From: an uncultured Clostridia bacterium
GTDB lineage: Bacteria > Bacillota > Clostridia > Oscillospirales > Acutalibacteraceae
Length of the DNA stretch: 7,427 nucleotides
Direction of reading: 5' to 3'
Assembly: GCA_947623765.1 (NCBI GenBank)
Contig: CANQIG010000094.1
Coordinates: 1 to 7,427 of the forward strand
Shown here: piece after piece, positions 6,010-7,427 of the stretch
How the letters are laid out: the number at the start of each line of letters is the position of its first letter
Position numbering within the stretch: position 1 is the stretch's first letter
The notes under the pieces: model-generated
The model's database searches: none
Seen by the model: the letters and a program-made list of their open reading frames with translations, nothing else
What the model was told of the DNA's origin: nothing
Position numbers and translations under genes: made by a program

Positions 6010-6013
6010 CACG

Positions 6014-7294
6014 ATGGAACAGCTGCTGATCCGCGGGGCGCGGATCGTCGACCCGGCGGGGAAGTTTAGCGGGCCGGGGGACATTTGGATCGAGGATGGG
6101 CGCATCCGCGCGGTGGGGAAGGATCTCCCCGCGAAGGACGCGCCGGTGTTCGACGCGGCGGGCCTCACCGCCGTGCCGGGCTTCGTCGATCTGCACGTCC
6201 ACCTGCGCGACCCGGGGTTCACCGAAAAGGAGGACATCCTTTCTGGCTGCCGCGCGGCGGCGGCGGGCGGCGTGACGAGCCTGCTCTGTATGCCGAACAC
6301 GAAGCCCGCGGTCGACGCCCCGGAGACCGTGCGGTACATTTTGGAGAAGGCGAAACAGGCCGACGCGCACGTCTATGTCGCGGCGGCGGTGACGAAGGGG
6401 CTCGGCGGGACGGCGCTGAACGACTTTGAGGCGCTGAAAGACGCGGGCGCTTCCGCCCTCAGCGACGACGGGCGGCCCGTCGTCGACACGTCGTGCCTGC
6501 GCGCGGCGCTCGAGGCCGGGGAAAGGCTCGGGCTGTTCTGCACGATGCACTGCGAGGACCTGTACCTCGCAAAAAACTGGAAGATGCACGAGGGGGAAGT
6601 CTCGAAGGAACTCGGGCTGCCGGGCGTTTCCCGCGCGGCGGAGGACTGCGGCACGGCGCGGGAGATCGCGGTGGCGGAGAGCCTCGGCCTTGCGGTGCAC
6701 ATCTGTCATGTGAGCACGAAGACCTCCGTCGCGATGATCCGCGCGGCGAAGGCGCGGGGCGTCCGCGTGACGGCGGAGACCGCGCCGCACTACTTACTGC
6801 TGACGGACGAAGCGCTCAAATCGCGCGACGCGGATTTTCGCATGAACCCGCCGCTGCGCACCGAGGAGGACCGGCTGGCCTTGATCGAAGGGCTCCTTGA
6901 CGGCACGCTCGACGCGATCGCGACGGACCACGCGCCGCACACGCCGGAGGAGAAGGCCGATTTTCTCGCCGCGCCGAACGGCTCAGTCGGGATGGAGACG
7001 TCGTTTGCGGCGTCGTACACGGCGCTCGTGCAGTCCGGGCGGATGACGCTCGAAGCGCTCGTCGAAAAGATGAGCGCGGGCCCTGCGGCGCTGCTCGGGA
7101 TCGAGGCGGGGCGGCTCGCGCCGGGAATGGTGGCAGACATCGTGCTGCTCGACGAGAACGAGCGCTGGACCGTGGACGCGGCGAAGCTCCACGGCAAGAG
7201 CCGTAACACGCCGTTCAAGGGCATGGAATTACAGGGAAAGATCAAGGCGACCGTGCTCGCGGGCCGGGTCGTCTTTGACGAAAAGAAAGGATAA
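6014..7294 (+). CDS. pyrC: Dihydroorotase PyrC
   Basis: This zinc amidohydrolase interconverts N-carbamoyl-aspartate and dihydroorotate, the third step of de novo pyrimidine synthesis, in the cytoplasm. The product is 426 residues, usual for the Bacillus-type class. Metal and catalytic residues are all visible: HVHLRDPG (61-68, with H61, H63 and the substrate Arg65), MPNTKP (93-98, Asn95), SDDG (150-153, bridging Asp151), H179 in TMHCEDL, H232 in ICHVST, and ATDHAPHT (303-310, with the catalytic Asp305). NGSVGMET (322-329) and the C-terminal GMVADIVLLD barrel edge are also typical. ATG 6014 is chosen because GGGGGAG (6003-6009) precedes it; an upstream in-frame ATG at 5954 adds 20 non-conserved residues and has no good binding site. 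pyrF follows after 6 bases, so the two are co-transcribed. Confidence 0.97.
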   Translation: MEQLLIRGARIVDPAGKFSGPGDIWIEDGRIRAVGKDLPAKDAPVFDAAGLTAVPGFVDLHVHLRDPGFTEKEDILSGCRAAAAGGVTSLLCMPNTKPAVDAPETVRYILEKAKQADAHVYVAAAVTKGLGGTALNDFEALKDAGASALSDDGRPVVDTSCLRAALEAGERLGLFCTMHCEDLYLAKNWKMHEGEVSKELGLPGVSRAAEDCGTAREIAVAESLGLAVHICHVSTKTSVAMIRAAKARGVRVTAETAPHYLLLTDEALKSRDADFRMNPPLRTEEDRLALIEGLLDGTLDAIATDHAPHTPEEKADFLAAPNGSVGMETSFAASYTALVQSGRMTLEALVEKMSAGPAALLGIEAGRLAPGMVADIVLLDENERWTVDAAKLHGKSRNTPFKGMELQGKIKATVLAGRVVFDEKKG

Positions 7295-7300
7295 AACACA

Positions 7301-7427
7301 ATGGCATTTGACCGTCTGATTGAAAAGATCATCGAAAAGCAGAACCCCACGGTCGCGGGGCTCGACCCGAAGCTCAGCTACATCCCGGCGCACATCCTCG
7401 AAAAAGCGGAGGATGTGCGCCGGGATG
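7301..7427 (+). CDS. pyrF: Orotidine 5'-phosphate decarboxylase PyrF, N-terminal part only
   Basis: PyrF decarboxylates OMP to UMP, the last step of the pathway. Only 42 codons are present; the gene runs off the window end. The opening MAFDRLIEKIIEKQ and the PTVAGLDPKLSYIP stretch (16-29) are characteristic of the longer (about 300-residue) type 2 enzyme found in Clostridia; LDP holds a conserved substrate-site Asp. The ATG at 7301 has AAAGGA (7286-7291) 9 bases upstream, overlapping the end of pyrC. After about residue 36 the reading (EDVRRD) no longer looks like the family, where an aromatic/Gly-rich stretch leading to LEGAA is usual. It coincides with an inverted repeat at 7381-7427, so the last six codons may not be genuine. 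Confidence 0.9.
   Translation, partial: MAFDRLIEKIIEKQNPTVAGLDPKLSYIPAHILEKAEDVRRD
7381..7427. repeat. Perfect 19-bp inverted repeat at the window end, inside pyrF
   Basis: CATCCCGGCGCACATCCTC (7381-7399) is exactly the reverse complement of 7409-7427, with GAAAAAGCG as the 9-base spacer. The right arm ends at the last base of the window, so the true repeat may be longer. It lies in coding sequence, where such a perfect dyad is unexpected; a fold-back join at a contig end is the likeliest origin. Confidence 0.9.

Noticed and set aside
5774..6790. A 338-codon antisense open frame across the LCP-pyrC gap
   Set aside because: Arg/His/Ala-rich shadow reading that crosses a terminator and a promoter.

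Overview
The window reads as ordinary chromosome from a GC-rich member of the Clostridia, most likely an Oscillospirales-type gut Firmicute. That placement is an inference from the clostridial forms of FeoB and PyrF, the strong AGG-type ribosome binding sites, the sigma-A promoter consensus, and an intergenic block rich in GC palindromes. Codon third positions are very GC-rich in most genes, so many long but meaningless open frames exist on both strands.

Layout. (1) Bases 1-42 are the last 13 codons of a heavy-metal-associated (HMA) domain protein on the + strand. (2) Bases 61-100 form a strong hairpin that can terminate transcription from both sides. (3) A small, lower-GC, unrecognised membrane protein lies on the - strand at 105-542. 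(4) A gene-free stretch (543-1051) is packed with short GC-rich hairpins and looks like dispersed repeat material. (5) tsaD, for tRNA t6A modification, lies on the - strand (1052-2062) behind a promoter with perfect consensus -35 and -10 hexamers. (6) Divergent from it are a feoB-type ferrous iron transporter (2217-4313) and, 66 bases on, a membrane-anchored LytR-CpsA-Psr (LCP) protein (4380-5885). (7) A terminator overlaps an extended -10 promoter, followed by a short structured leader, pyrC (6014-7294) and the start of pyrF (7301 to the window end).

The genes do not form one functional system. tsaD stands alone. feoB and the LCP gene may share a transcript but have unrelated roles, Fe(II) uptake and cell-wall glycopolymer attachment. 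pyrC and pyrF are consecutive pyrimidine-biosynthesis genes and clearly an operon.

The points most worth checking are a perfect 19-bp inverted repeat that ends exactly at the last base inside pyrF (probably a fold-back assembly artefact), the hairpin-rich block at 677-870, a hairpin that would mask the LCP ribosome binding site, and the pyrC leader with a duplicated ribosome-binding-site motif. I found no clear sign of an undescribed defence, mobile or biosynthetic system.
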